64,000 nucleotides of DNA from an uncultured Solobacterium sp. (GCA_900552125.1 URYK01000001.1:1-64000), one strand, 5' to 3'; counted from the first letter of the stretch, positions 7,630 through 17,193 are shown. Numbers and translations: made by a program. The notes: a model not told the origin generated them from the sequence alone.

Positions 7630-9267
7630 ATGGATTGGAGAGAATTGCTTAAAAGTCATATACTTCAAAGAGGATATGAATATTATTATGAAGGGGCTGT
7701 AGAAGAATTAGAATTTAATAATAATACATTACATGCAACTGTTTTTGGAGCGGAGGATTATAGTGTAGAAATTAAATTAGATGGTGATGAAATCTCTTAT
7801 ATGAAATGTTCATGCCCATATGCAGAAAGAGGTAATAACTGTAAGCACATGGCTGCAGTACTGTTAGAGTGGGAAAATGGTAATAATGAAATAGAAAATA
7901 ATTCTAAAAAAACAACGAATACAAAAGATGAAATAAGAGATGTAATCAAACAGGCGAATGAACAACAGATACAGGAATTTTTGTATGATTTGTTTCGTAA
8001 TGATCAAAAATTATTTTTCAGATTTAAAACAATTGTAACACCTCATTTATCTTCTAATGATATAGAGCAATACATAAATCAAATAAATTATACTATATTA
8101 CCATATTTAGGAAGAGGAAGGTATATTGATTATGATCATGTCTATGCGTTTTTTCATGATATAAATCAATATTTTTATAATGATATACAGAATTTAATTG
8201 ATTCTAAAGAATATGAAACGGCATTTGATCTAAGTATATTATTGCTACGCACTGTATGTAATATAGACATAGATGACTCAAATGGACATAGTGAATTATT
8301 TATATGTCATTGTCTTGATGTATGGGATCAAATCTATGATGAAGCGAATGATTCTATTAAAAATAAAATGTTTAAAACAATACAGCAATTATTGAATGAA
8401 GAATTTGCTATTGAGATAGATTATTATCTGATGGATTATTTTATGGATAACTTCCATGAAGAAATATTTTTAAATAAGAAATTAGACTATATAGATAATA
8501 ATTTAGAAATATGTAAAGATTATATGAAAAGACGATGGATAAATTTGCGTATAGAGGTAATGAAGAAATTAAACTATTCAATAATAGAAATAAAAAAATT
8601 CTGTAAAAAATATTGGCAAAATACAGAAGCTAGAAATATTTATGTATCATATTGCTTAAGTGAGAAAAACTATTCTGAAGCTATCAGAGTATTAAAGGAG
8701 TCTATAAATATAGAAAAAGATTATAGAGGAATTGTAATCGACTATCACAGGCAGCTTAAAGATATTTATAGGAAAATCGAAAATATGGAAAACTATAAAA
8801 AAGAACTATACGATTTAGTGATAGATTCTGGAGGAAACTTGACAGATTATGAAGAACTAAAATCAGCATACTCTAGTGATGAATGGATTCCAATTAGAGA
8901 TCAGCTATTATCTGTTCTAAAAAATGAACATTGTATAAACGAATTGTACATAGAGGAGAAGCTGTATGATAAATTATTAAGTAATGTTTTAGGAAGTAAT
9001 AATTTGGATTCTATAATCAGATACACAGAAACTCTAAAGAGTATATATCCAAAAGAGCTATTACAAAAGTGCAAAGAATGTGTTTGTCGAGAAGTAGTAC
9101 ATACTTCAAATCGAAGCAACTATCAAAGGTTAGTACGAGTGTTAAGAAAGATGCAGACTATAAGTGGCGGAGAAATCATTGTTCAGGATATTGTGAATGA
9201 ATGGAGAATAAAATACCGAAATAGATCAGCAATGATGGACGAATTGAATATATTAGATAGTAGATAA
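7630..9267 (+). CDS. SWIM zinc-finger protein
   Basis: A 545-residue protein with an N-terminal SWIM zinc finger: C60-x-C62-x8-C71-x-H73 in KCSCPYAERGNNCKH. SWIM fingers bind DNA or proteins and are often partnered with helicases. The rest (about 100-545) is helical, repeat-like and charged, without a catalytic motif I recognise. The ATG at 7630 is chosen over one 13 codons upstream: it follows GGTGG, and the truncated paralogue at 17271 begins at the same residue with the same leader. It is 58 bases upstream of the TOTE primase/helicase gene and probably cotranscribed with it. Function is unknown; an accessory DNA-binding role for the helicase is inference. Confidence 0.85.
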   Translation: MDWRELLKSHILQRGYEYYYEGAVEELEFNNNTLHATVFGAEDYSVEIKLDGDEISYMKCSCPYAERGNNCKHMAAVLLEWENGNNEIENNSKKTTNTKDEIRDVIKQANEQQIQEFLYDLFRNDQKLFFRFKTIVTPHLSSNDIEQYINQINYTILPYLGRGRYIDYDHVYAFFHDINQYFYNDIQNLIDSKEYETAFDLSILLLRTVCNIDIDDSNGHSELFICHCLDVWDQIYDEANDSIKNKMFKTIQQLLNEEFAIEIDYYLMDYFMDNFHEEIFLNKKLDYIDNNLEICKDYMKRRWINLRIEVMKKLNYSIIEIKKFCKKYWQNTEARNIYVSYCLSEKNYSEAIRVLKESINIEKDYRGIVIDYHRQLKDIYRKIENMENYKKELYDLVIDSGGNLTDYEELKSAYSSDEWIPIRDQLLSVLKNEHCINELYIEEKLYDKLLSNVLGSNNLDSIIRYTETLKSIYPKELLQKCKECVCREVVHTSNRSNYQRLVRVLRKMQTISGGEIIVQDIVNEWRIKYRNRSAMMDELNILDSR

Positions 9268-9325
9268 TTAAGGCTCAGATAATGTTTTAAATCTGTTTAA
9301 GCATAAAAAGGAATAGGAATAAAAT

Positions 9326-12097
9326 ATGGAAGAAACTATTGAAAATCTGATAAAAGAAAATCAGAGATTAAAAGAAGAAAACGAATTAATGAAGAAAGAA
9401 TTACAGAAAAGAGGAATCATATTTCTTAGACCAGATGAATATTTGGATAACCAAGAAAAAATTAAAGTATTCAAAAGCTATTTTAGAGGAAGAGAAGATA
9501 TCTATGCATATCGATATTTCAATAAAAGTAAACAGCAATTTAGCTGGGCGACAAAGTGTGGAAATCAGTTTAAGGATGGCTGCCGATTAGGAAAACAGAA
9601 AAAAGCATGCAGTAATTGTCCAATAGCAAAATTTATGCCACTTACGGATGAGATTCTAAGCGCTCACTTTAAAGGAAAAGAAAAAAATATCGGAATAGGG
9701 ATATATCCATTATTAAGAGATAATACATGTTATTTTTTAGCAATGGATTTTGATGATGATCATTGGTTTGAAGATTTATATAGCGTTTATCAGACCGCAT
9801 TAAAGTTTCAGCTATATCCTGTAATGGAAAGAAGCGCATCGGGAGAAGGCGGTCACTTATGGTTCTTTTTTGAAGTAGCTGTACCGGCAGTAAAGGCAAG
9901 AAAATTAGGTGAGTTTTTGCTGCAGGAAACAATGAAAGACAATCACCATATTTCTTTTGAATCTTTTGATCGAATGTTTCCTAATCAAGATTATCTTCCG
10001 AAAGAAGGATTTGGTAATTTAATCGCTCTTCCTTTACGATTTTCTGCTTTAAAAAAAGATAATTCGGTTTTTATTAATGAAATGCAGCAGGTTATTCCAC
10101 ATCAGATAGAATATTTAGCTTCCAGACCTAAAATAGGTTTAACTTCATTAAACGATATTTTACAATCACATTATGATGAAGAATATTTTTTAGATGATCA
10201 AAATCTTCGTTTATCATTATATACAGATGAAATCTATTCTAAAGAGTTATATGGCGAAGAAAGCAGTCTTCTGAAATTAGAAAAAAAATATATGAATAAT
10301 TGCACTTATATGATATTAAAAAGACTTTCTTCTATGTATAATCCAGAGTATTATCATAAACAGAGAATGAGAATGCCAATTTATAGAGAAACTACTCCTA
10401 GAATATTGTCACTTTTTGAAGAAGATGATTGCTTTGTTTATCTTCCAAGAGGAATCAAGGATAAAATAAAAGCTGTTTTATCTAATACAGTACTAAATTT
10501 AAACAGCCAGATCTGTACAGGAAATCCCATAGAAGTAGCATTTAAGGGAAAATTAAGAGATAATCAGATGGATGCGGTGAATGTACTATTGAAATATGAT
10601 ATGGGAGTATTAAAAGCAGTCCCAGGTTTTGGAAAAACTGTTATTGGTATTTATATTATATCTAAGTTAAAGGTGAGCACTTTAATTATTGTACCTTCAA
10701 AACAAATACAGGAACAATGGTTGGATAGAATTCAGGAATTTTTGGAGGTACCGGAAACCAAATTAAAAAAAGATCGTTTTGTATGTAAATTCAATGGCTC
10801 ATCAAAGAGAATGAATGGAAATATTGATATTGCAATCGCGGCATCGCTTGCTAATATTGAAAATCTGGAAGGAAACCTAAAGGATTATGGATTAGTACTT
10901 GTTGATGAATGTCATCATGCAGCTAGTAATACTTTTACATATTGTTTAAGACATATACGTGCTAAATATATTTATGGCTTATCAGCAACCCCAAAAAGAA
11001 AAGATGGATTAGATAAAATAATGCACATGTTCTGTGGACCGATTCGTTATGAAACATCAAAATCACAAATGCAAAACACATATACTTTTCAACAGATTCT
11101 TATTCCGAGAATCACAACATTTAGTACATTAAAAGAAGTTTCATATGCAGAATTATGTAATGAATTAATCAATGATAGTGCTCGTAATTATCTAATCATA
11201 AAGGATATTATGAACGAACTTCAAGAATCTAGGAAACTTATTGTATTATCAGAAAGAAAAGAGCATTTAAATGTATTGTATGAAATGTTAAAGTATGTCA
11301 GCCATAATGTCTACATTCTTACAGGGGATATGAAAGCTAAAGATCGTGAGAGTATCATTCAGATGTTGAATGGACTAGATGATGAGGATCAATTTATTAT
11401 ATTGGCCACCAGTAAGCTTTTAGGCGAAGGTTTTGACTTACCTGCATTAAAAACATTGTTTTTAGTAATGCCTATTTCTGATGAAAATAGAATTACACAA
11501 TATACAGGACGCATTCATAGAAATTATGAAGGAAAGGATATTGTAAAGGTATATGATTATGTTGATATATCTATTGCCATGGCACAGGCAATGTATTATA
11601 AAAGGCTAAAACAATATCAAAAAGAAGGATATTTTGTAAGAGAGGACAAGAAAGATATTAAAGTTGACCAGATTTTATTTGAGAATAAAGAATATAAACA
11701 AATTTTATGGAAGGACATTAAGAATGCGAAAAAAGAGATCGTGATATTTGCCACTCAAATTCATATGTCTAAAATAAATGAATATTATGATTTGTTACAG
11801 GAAAAATATCATGAAGGAACAAGTATTCATTTTATTTTAAAGGAAAAATTAAAGGTAAAAAAGGAAGAACTTGCATATATAGAAGGCATGGGAGCAGATA
11901 TTCGATTTATGGAGCATAATAAACATTTTATTTTAATTGATTATCTTGTCTGGAATATGAATTTTGATATTTTCGGTAAAATCAGCAGTGATGGATTTGG
12001 AATTAGAGTTAAGAATGCTGAACTTGTAAGTGAAATTAAAAATAGGATGTCTACAATAGAAAAGAAAAAATCTTTTGAGGAAAATGCATTATTTTGA
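9326..12097 (+). CDS. TOTE-type primase / superfamily 2 helicase / PLD-like fusion
   Basis: A 923-residue multidomain protein. Residues 1-30 are a coiled coil. At 78-98 four cysteines (C78, C86, C95, C98) form a zinc knuckle. Residues about 120-250 are an archaeo-eukaryotic-primase-like fold of the TOTE conflict-system type, with the metal motif D141-F-D143 and the SGEGGH motif at 172-177. Residues about 415-790 are a superfamily 2 helicase: PGFGKT at 433-438, DECHH at 527-531, SATPKRKDG, and QYTGRIHR. Residues about 795-923 resemble a phospholipase-D-like nuclease, but the HxK...D signature at 864-872 is off register (HNKHFILID), so activity there is doubtful. Predicted anti-mobile-element system, paired with the SWIM gene upstream. 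Confidence 0.85.
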   Translation: MEETIENLIKENQRLKEENELMKKELQKRGIIFLRPDEYLDNQEKIKVFKSYFRGREDIYAYRYFNKSKQQFSWATKCGNQFKDGCRLGKQKKACSNCPIAKFMPLTDEILSAHFKGKEKNIGIGIYPLLRDNTCYFLAMDFDDDHWFEDLYSVYQTALKFQLYPVMERSASGEGGHLWFFFEVAVPAVKARKLGEFLLQETMKDNHHISFESFDRMFPNQDYLPKEGFGNLIALPLRFSALKKDNSVFINEMQQVIPHQIEYLASRPKIGLTSLNDILQSHYDEEYFLDDQNLRLSLYTDEIYSKELYGEESSLLKLEKKYMNNCTYMILKRLSSMYNPEYYHKQRMRMPIYRETTPRILSLFEEDDCFVYLPRGIKDKIKAVLSNTVLNLNSQICTGNPIEVAFKGKLRDNQMDAVNVLLKYDMGVLKAVPGFGKTVIGIYIISKLKVSTLIIVPSKQIQEQWLDRIQEFLEVPETKLKKDRFVCKFNGSSKRMNGNIDIAIAASLANIENLEGNLKDYGLVLVDECHHAASNTFTYCLRHIRAKYIYGLSATPKRKDGLDKIMHMFCGPIRYETSKSQMQNTYTFQQILIPRITTFSTLKEVSYAELCNELINDSARNYLIIKDIMNELQESRKLIVLSERKEHLNVLYEMLKYVSHNVYILTGDMKAKDRESIIQMLNGLDDEDQFIILATSKLLGEGFDLPALKTLFLVMPISDENRITQYTGRIHRNYEGKDIVKVYDYVDISIAMAQAMYYKRLKQYQKEGYFVREDKKDIKVDQILFENKEYKQILWKDIKNAKKEIVIFATQIHMSKINEYYDLLQEKYHEGTSIHFILKEKLKVKKEELAYIEGMGADIRFMEHNKHFILIDYLVWNMNFDIFGKISSDGFGIRVKNAELVSEIKNRMSTIEKKKSFEENALF

Positions 12098-12109
12098 AAA
12101 ATCATCAAT

Positions 12110-12905
12110 ATAGTTAATGAAGTAATATATAAAGAAGGAACACTGTTATTTTTGATTCAACAATATGAGAAAGAACATTTATCATATAGACTTTCTATAC
12201 ATGCTATAAAGAATTTATTGCATATCATTATGTAGTATTACCCATATTATTTACAGGAATTTCATCAGAAATATCATAAAAATCTGCTGTATAAAAAAGA
12301 ATATATTGCATTTTTATGTGAACAAGGCAAATATTTAGATTTGATTGAAGAATGTAAAGAATATTTAAAGATTAGATATATTCTAGAGATATTTGATATA
12401 TTAATTCAAGTCTACAATAAAGTGGGGAAAACAAATAAAAGAAATATGTAAAAAAATTCGTGAATATAATCATATATCATTAAAATATTATCGAATTTGG
12501 AAATCATGTTTTACAGATAGTGAATGGAATGGAAGAAGGAACGTAAGCGATATTATGTTTTATGAATGAGTATCATCATAATATAATTCAAATTTATATG
12601 GAAGAAAAGATGTATCAAGAACTTTTAAATGGACTCGATCAATGTACAGCTATTCTGAAATTTCACAGTATGAAGACCAATTAAGAAAAATTTCAAAAAG
12701 TTTTATTGACCGACCATAAAAGAAAAATATTAGATTTGTTAGATAAAAAGGGTATCGCAGCCAAAGAGAAATTTTAAAATATTATAAAGTGATTTCTGAA
12801 ATCGATCTTGAAACTGCTAATATTATCTATCAGAATGTAAATCGTTTGTATCCAACTTTTAGAAGAATACTATCTGAAATGAATAGATATTTTAAAGTAC
12901 AGTAA
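12110..12905 (+). pseudogene. Decayed SWIM-protein C-terminal region
   Basis: An 800-base stretch directly behind the TOTE gene with long coding-like segments broken by stops and frame changes, e.g. YYPYYLQEFHQKYHKN, CEQGKYLDLIEECKEYLK, KSCFTDSEWNGRRN, IIQIYMEEKMYQELLNGL and NRLYPTFRRILSEM. They match in order the C-terminal third of the intact SWIM protein at 7630-9267 (SSDEWIPIRDQ, CINELYIEEKLYDKLLSNV and LKSIYPKELLQ). It is therefore the relic of a diverged second SWIM-type gene, without its N-terminal finger. Several independent lesions rule out a single sequencing error. Confidence 0.7.
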
Positions 12906-13109
12906 AGTTAATATTGTAAGGTCTGAAAAATAATAATGTATTTTTAAGAAAGAGAAAAAAAGGAAAGAAAATAATTTTTAATTATAAGTCTTTATATTAT
13001 GTCATATTCATTTACTTAAAATTTAAATGTACTGCAGCTGGTGATAGAAGATTATTTTTATTACTAATAGAGATGATTATCGTATGTTTTATATCGTTTT
13101 AATAAAAAA

Positions 13110-13139
13110 TTGCTTTTTTCTAAAAAAATAGATTATAAT
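13110..13139 (+). promoter_or_regulatory. Sigma-A promoter of the PnuC-like gene
   Basis: TTGCTT (13110-13115), 18-base spacer, TATAAT (13134-13139), about 65 bases before the start codon at 13205. Confidence 0.6.
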
Positions 13140-13204
13140 ATTGGAGCGAGTTATAAAACTGGGGTGTATTTATAATGCGCATAGTATTGGAAAGAGGGTT
13201 TGAT

Positions 13205-14431
13205 ATGATTAAATTATTTAAAGCAAACATGGAGCCTAAAGAGTGGTTAAGAAAGATTGAGATAATCTTTTCTATTCTATTATGTATTGCTTCTATCGCA
13301 TCCATTGGGTATGGATTGTTGGAAATCAATTCAAATGTTGAAAACACTCAATTTGTTCAAAGTATAGAAATGATAAGAGATGTAGATTTAGAAGATTACA
13401 GTGAGGATAACACGATTTGTGATGTTACTTATAGAAATGGTGACAAAGAATTAGTTGTATCTTATTCATATGAAGAATATGTAAAATTGGATGATAACAC
13501 AATTACAGCATATGAATATGAAACAGACAATGGTACAAAGTTATATTTTGATCATAAAGATATCAGTGATCAAGAAGTACAGTATGCTTATAGACAAGTA
13601 AGAGCGAACGAATTAACACAAGTATTTAACTTTGGAATTGCTTCTTTCATTCTGATGATATCTACCTTGATCATGACATTCTTTGCGAAACAATTTACTA
13701 CGTATGAGAAATCATGGTTTATGTCAATCATGGTATTAGCTACGATTATTTCAGTAGCTTTCCCAGAGGAAAGTGCAAATGGAGTAAATGGTATTGTTAT
13801 TATGCTGCTTTACTTGTTAGATACTTTCTTGAATATTCTTTGCGAGTTATTAATTTCTAAACAATCAAGATATAACTTCCTTGTTTCTGTCTTGGTAGAA
13901 ATAGTGGAAATTGTTTCTTGTATCGTGCTAATGTATCGATTCGCAACTATGGCAACTACCCTATTCTTCTGGTTACCAATCGATATTATTAGTTACATAA
14001 ATTGGTCAAAACATAAAGATGATGAAGAGAACGAATTAACAGTGGTACGAAAACTAAAAGGATATCAGGAAGTTTTAGTTATCGTTGGAATCATTGTCTG
14101 GACGATTGTTGTTGGTTATTTTATCAGCGGATTAGATATTGCGACTGATTTCTACAACAATAAATCATTAGAAACAGCAATTATATACATTGACGCATGT
14201 GCATCAGCTGTAGGTATTGCGAATGGATTGTTTATTTTCTTTAGACTAAGAGAACAGTGGATCGCATGGTATATTTGTGCATTTCTAGAAGCAATTATAA
14301 ACATTGTTTCTGGACAATATGTTCTATTAGTTCTAAAATTAGGTTATTTTACAAATACAACATATGGATATATCAAGTGGAGCAAGTATATTCAATCGCA
14401 TTCAAAGGAAAAACAAGCACAAATATCTTAA
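13205..14431 (+). CDS. PnuC-like nicotinamide mononucleotide-type transporter with N-terminal extension
   Basis: A 408-residue membrane protein. The C-terminal 200 residues look like PnuC, the facilitator of nicotinamide riboside or related vitamin uptake: IDIISYINWSKHK near the middle and TTYGYIKWSKYI near the end are the paired internal-repeat motifs, with REQWIAWY before the last helices. Ahead of that comes an extension of about 150 residues: one helix (14-35), a polar acidic stretch (about 40-130), then further helices, which normal PnuC (about 220 residues) lacks. ATG 13205 follows AGAGGG; an ATG at 13175 after GGGGTG is possible. Substrate is uncertain; homology to PnuC is moderately sure. 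Confidence 0.65.
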   Translation: MIKLFKANMEPKEWLRKIEIIFSILLCIASIASIGYGLLEINSNVENTQFVQSIEMIRDVDLEDYSEDNTICDVTYRNGDKELVVSYSYEEYVKLDDNTITAYEYETDNGTKLYFDHKDISDQEVQYAYRQVRANELTQVFNFGIASFILMISTLIMTFFAKQFTTYEKSWFMSIMVLATIISVAFPEESANGVNGIVIMLLYLLDTFLNILCELLISKQSRYNFLVSVLVEIVEIVSCIVLMYRFATMATTLFFWLPIDIISYINWSKHKDDEENELTVVRKLKGYQEVLVIVGIIVWTIVVGYFISGLDIATDFYNNKSLETAIIYIDACASAVGIANGLFIFFRLREQWIAWYICAFLEAIINIVSGQYVLLVLKLGYFTNTTYGYIKWSKYIQSHSKEKQAQIS

Positions 14432-14437
14432 TGAACC

Positions 14438-14466
14438 TTGAGGATTAAGGCTAAACTTGATACAAT
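14438..14466 (+). promoter_or_regulatory. Sigma-A promoter of efp
   Basis: TTGAGG (14438-14443), 17-base spacer, TACAAT (14461-14466), about 40 bases before the EF-P start. Confidence 0.6.
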
Positions 14467-14507
14467 AAACTATAGAAAGATAATAAAAAAGATTAGGAGT
14501 GAAAAAT

Positions 14508-15065
14508 ATGGCAATTTCAGCAGGTGATTTTAGAACAGGATTAACTCTAATTGTGGATGGAGATCCTTGTCAGGTTATGGACTTTCAGCATGTAAAACCA
14601 GGAAAAGGTGCTGCTATCTTAAAAACAAAGATGAGAAACTTAAAAACAGGAGCAATTCAGGAAAGAAACTTTAATGCTTCTACTAAGTTTGAACCAGCAA
14701 ATATCTCAAGAAAAGATGCACAATACTCATATCAGGCAGATTCTACTTATTACTTCATGGATCTAGAAACATATGATCAATATGAATTGACAGAAGATCA
14801 AATCGGAGACAACAAATACTACATTATTGAAGGTTCAGAAGTTTCCTTGATGTTCTTTGAAGGATTGTTATTATCTGTATCTGTTCCAGAAAAAGTAGAA
14901 TTAACAATTACAGAGACAGCTCCAGCAATCAAAGGAGCACCATCTACTCAAACAAAAGATGCAGTTACAGAAACAGGATTATCATTACGTGTTCCTCAGT
15001 TCATTGAACCAGGAGAAAAAATTGTTGTGTTCACAACAGATGGTAAATACGCAGGAAGAGCTTAA
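14508..15065 (+). CDS. efp: Translation elongation factor P
   Basis: A 185-residue EF-P, the tRNA-shaped factor that relieves ribosome stalling at polyproline. The three-domain length is normal. The tip loop HVKPGKGAA places the modifiable lysine at K33, in the KPGKG context seen in Bacillus EF-P (5-aminopentanolylated), as opposed to an arginine tip. Start at ATG 14508, seven bases after AGGAG; a GTG nine bases upstream lies inside the ribosome site and is rejected. The next gene, 19 bases downstream, is a reductase of the family that finishes EF-P modification in Bacillus, which fits a common operon. Confidence 0.96.
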   Translation: MAISAGDFRTGLTLIVDGDPCQVMDFQHVKPGKGAAILKTKMRNLKTGAIQERNFNASTKFEPANISRKDAQYSYQADSTYYFMDLETYDQYELTEDQIGDNKYYIIEGSEVSLMFFEGLLLSVSVPEKVELTITETAPAIKGAPSTQTKDAVTETGLSLRVPQFIEPGEKIVVFTTDGKYAGRA

Positions 15066-15084
15066 TTAAGCTCTTTTTAAAATT

Positions 15085-15831
15085 ATGAACAAAGTTGTAT
15101 TGATTACTGGTGGGGCAAGAGGAATAGGGAAGGCAATTGCCTTAGAACTAGGAAAACAAGGTTATGATATCGTCATAAATTATTTAACATCTGAAAAAGA
15201 AGCTCATGCATTAAAAGATATGATTATAGAAAACTATGGAGTACGATGCATGGTAATTCAGGCAGATGTTTCTAAGGAAGAGGAAGTAGATGAAATGATA
15301 TCTTCTATTGAATCAGAACTTGGCGGTGTTGATATTTTAGTCAATAATGCAGCTGTTGACTTATCTAATTTATTTCATTTGAAAAATGCGGAAGATTTTA
15401 GAAAGACTTTAGATGTAAATGTGGTAGGTGCATTTAATTGTAGTAAACGAGTATATCGACATATGTTAACTCAAGAATATGGAAGAATCATTAATATCTC
15501 ATCCACAAATGGTATCAATACCTATTATCCTATGTGTATAGATTATGATGCTTCTAAGGCTGCATTAATTTCTATGACACATAACCTTGCCTTTGAATTT
15601 GCGCCTTATATTAATGTAAACTGTATTGCCCCAGGATTTATTGGGACAGAAAATGAATTGGATGGCTATGATGAGGAATTTTTAAAAGAAGAAATTGAAA
15701 AAATCATGGTCAATCGATATGGTGATCCTAAAGAAGTTGCTTATTTGGTTAAGTTTTTAATAAGTGATGAGGCTAATTTTATTAATAATACAGTAATTCG
15801 AATTGATGGTGGACAAAAAGGAAGTTGTTAA
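15085..15831 (+). CDS. SDR reductase, probable EF-P 5-aminopentanone reductase
   Basis: A 248-residue short-chain dehydrogenase/reductase of the FabG type. It has the cofactor glycine motif GGARGIG (9-15), NNAA (87-90), and catalytic S140, Y154 and K158 (YDASK). By sequence alone it could be a generic 3-oxoacyl-ACP-like reductase. Its position directly behind efp (19-base gap, same strand) points to the YmfI role: reduction of 5-aminopentanone to 5-aminopentanol on the EF-P lysine. The assignment is therefore strong for the fold, moderate for the substrate. Its stop codon lies inside the hairpin shared with the convergent downstream gene. Confidence 0.8.
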   Translation: MNKVVLITGGARGIGKAIALELGKQGYDIVINYLTSEKEAHALKDMIIENYGVRCMVIQADVSKEEEVDEMISSIESELGGVDILVNNAAVDLSNLFHLKNAEDFRKTLDVNVVGAFNCSKRVYRHMLTQEYGRIINISSTNGINTYYPMCIDYDASKAALISMTHNLAFEFAPYINVNCIAPGFIGTENELDGYDEEFLKEEIEKIMVNRYGDPKEVAYLVKFLISDEANFINNTVIRIDGGQKGSC

Positions 15832-15845
15832 TCCAACTTCCTTTT
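15820..15845. terminator. Bidirectional terminator between convergent genes
   Basis: GGAAGTTG (15820-15827) pairs with CAACTTCC (15834-15841), with TTTT after it on the plus strand and an A run before it. It contains the stop codons of both converging genes, whose coding regions overlap by four bases. Confidence 0.8.
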
Positions 15846-17087
15846 CATGTTTGATAGCGCAAGTAATATAGATAGCTTTCCATATTCAAATGTTAATCCA
15901 CCTTGAATATATAATGTGTATGGTTCAATGACAGGGGCATCAGCACTTAACTCAATAGTACTTCCTTGTGTAAAGCTACCTGCAGCCATAACTTCATCAA
16001 ATGGATATCCAGGCATTGGGGCAGGTAATACATGTACAAAGGAATCAATTGGGCTTGTTTGCTGGATTCCCTGTGTAAAGCTTACTAAATTGTCTTTTGT
16101 TTTAAGTTCTAAGGTTTGAATGATATCTGTTCGTGCTTCATCATAGCGAGGAGAAACATTGTCATAACCTAATTTCTCTAACATGTAAGATGAGAATATA
16201 GCAGTCTTTAATGCATTTTTTACAGCATTAGGAGCCATAAAAAGACCTTTGAAGAAAGAGTTATTTAAGTTGAAATTTGCTCCTAGGTTTTTTCCGATTC
16301 CTGGAGCTGTTAAGCGTTCCGCAACCATATGAATCAATTCTTTATTTCCTGCTACGTATCCCCCAGTAGGTGCAATCCCTCCACCAAGATTTTTCATTAA
16401 AGATCCAACAACAACGTCAGCTCCTACATGTCCTGGTTCTGTTGTTTCTACTAATTCCCCATAACAATTATCCACCATGATGATGACATCCTTATTCACT
16501 TCACGAATTTTAGAGATAATTCGTTCTATTTTTGAAATAGAAAGTGATTTACGATGTGAGTATCCTCTAGATCTTTGAATTTCCACAAGTTTGACATTAT
16601 TTTCTTTTAAACGATTGATAATGGTATCATCATCAAAATCATCATTAACTAATTCAATTTGTTCATATAGAACACCATTAGCTTTCAATGACTGACTGGA
16701 ATCTCCGCTTATCCCAATCATTTCCTGTAGTGAATCATAAGGAGCACCAGACAATGAAATCATAGTATCTCCATGTTTTAATATGGCAGAAAGAGTAAGG
16801 TATAAAGCATTTGTTCCACTCATTATTTGTGGACGAACTAAGGCATCTTCACATCCAAGTACAGTGGCGAAAATCTTTTCTAATTTATCTCTTCCTTCAT
16901 CATAATTCCCATATCCATTGATATCACTAAAATCTGAGTAAGAAACTCTGTTTTCTATAAAAGCAGATAATATTCGATTAGAGTTTGTTAAACAAACTGA
17001 ATCAATCTCTTTGTAGATATCCTGTAAAACTATATCGGATTCTTTGGCTAGCTCAAGTAAATCCGGATTGATTTGTTCAAGTATCAT
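15828..17087 (-). CDS. Methionine gamma-lyase family protein (aluminum-resistance/YnbB group)
   Basis: A 419-residue fold-type I PLP enzyme of the family annotated as 'methionine gamma-lyase family' or 'aluminum resistance protein' (Bacillus YnbB). Seen: QIMSGTNALYLTL near 87-100, the cofactor aspartate in MVDNCYGE near 204-211, and the PLP lysine K232 in GSLMKNLGGG. The length is typical. The real substrate is not known for the family; a C-S lyase reaction is only implied by homology. The start at 17087 follows AGGAGG; a longer frame to 17114 has no ribosome site. Alone on the minus strand, convergent with the EF-P operon. Confidence 0.88.
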   Translation of the reverse strand: MILEQINPDLLELAKESDIVLQDIYKEIDSVCLTNSNRILSAFIENRVSYSDFSDINGYGNYDEGRDKLEKIFATVLGCEDALVRPQIMSGTNALYLTLSAILKHGDTMISLSGAPYDSLQEMIGISGDSSQSLKANGVLYEQIELVNDDFDDDTIINRLKENNVKLVEIQRSRGYSHRKSLSISKIERIISKIREVNKDVIIMVDNCYGELVETTEPGHVGADVVVGSLMKNLGGGIAPTGGYVAGNKELIHMVAERLTAPGIGKNLGANFNLNNSFFKGLFMAPNAVKNALKTAIFSSYMLEKLGYDNVSPRYDEARTDIIQTLELKTKDNLVSFTQGIQQTSPIDSFVHVLPAPMPGYPFDEVMAAGSFTQGSTIELSADAPVIEPYTLYIQGGLTFEYGKLSILLALSNMKRKLD

Positions 17088-17169
17088 ATAAAAAACCTCC
17101 TGTAAATAGTCCATTGTTTATTATACACGAATCTTACTGGTTTGCGTATGATATCTATGAAAGAAAAAT

Positions 17170-17193
17170 AAGTTATTTATGAAGTTATTTATG
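17170..17193. repeat. Two-copy 12-base tandem repeat
   Basis: AAGTTATTTATG occurs twice back to back, in the AT-rich leader upstream of the truncated SWIM minigene. Confidence 0.75.

Noticed and set aside
14257..14448. 63-codon frame inside the end of the PnuC-like gene
   Set aside because: Out-of-frame shadow without support.
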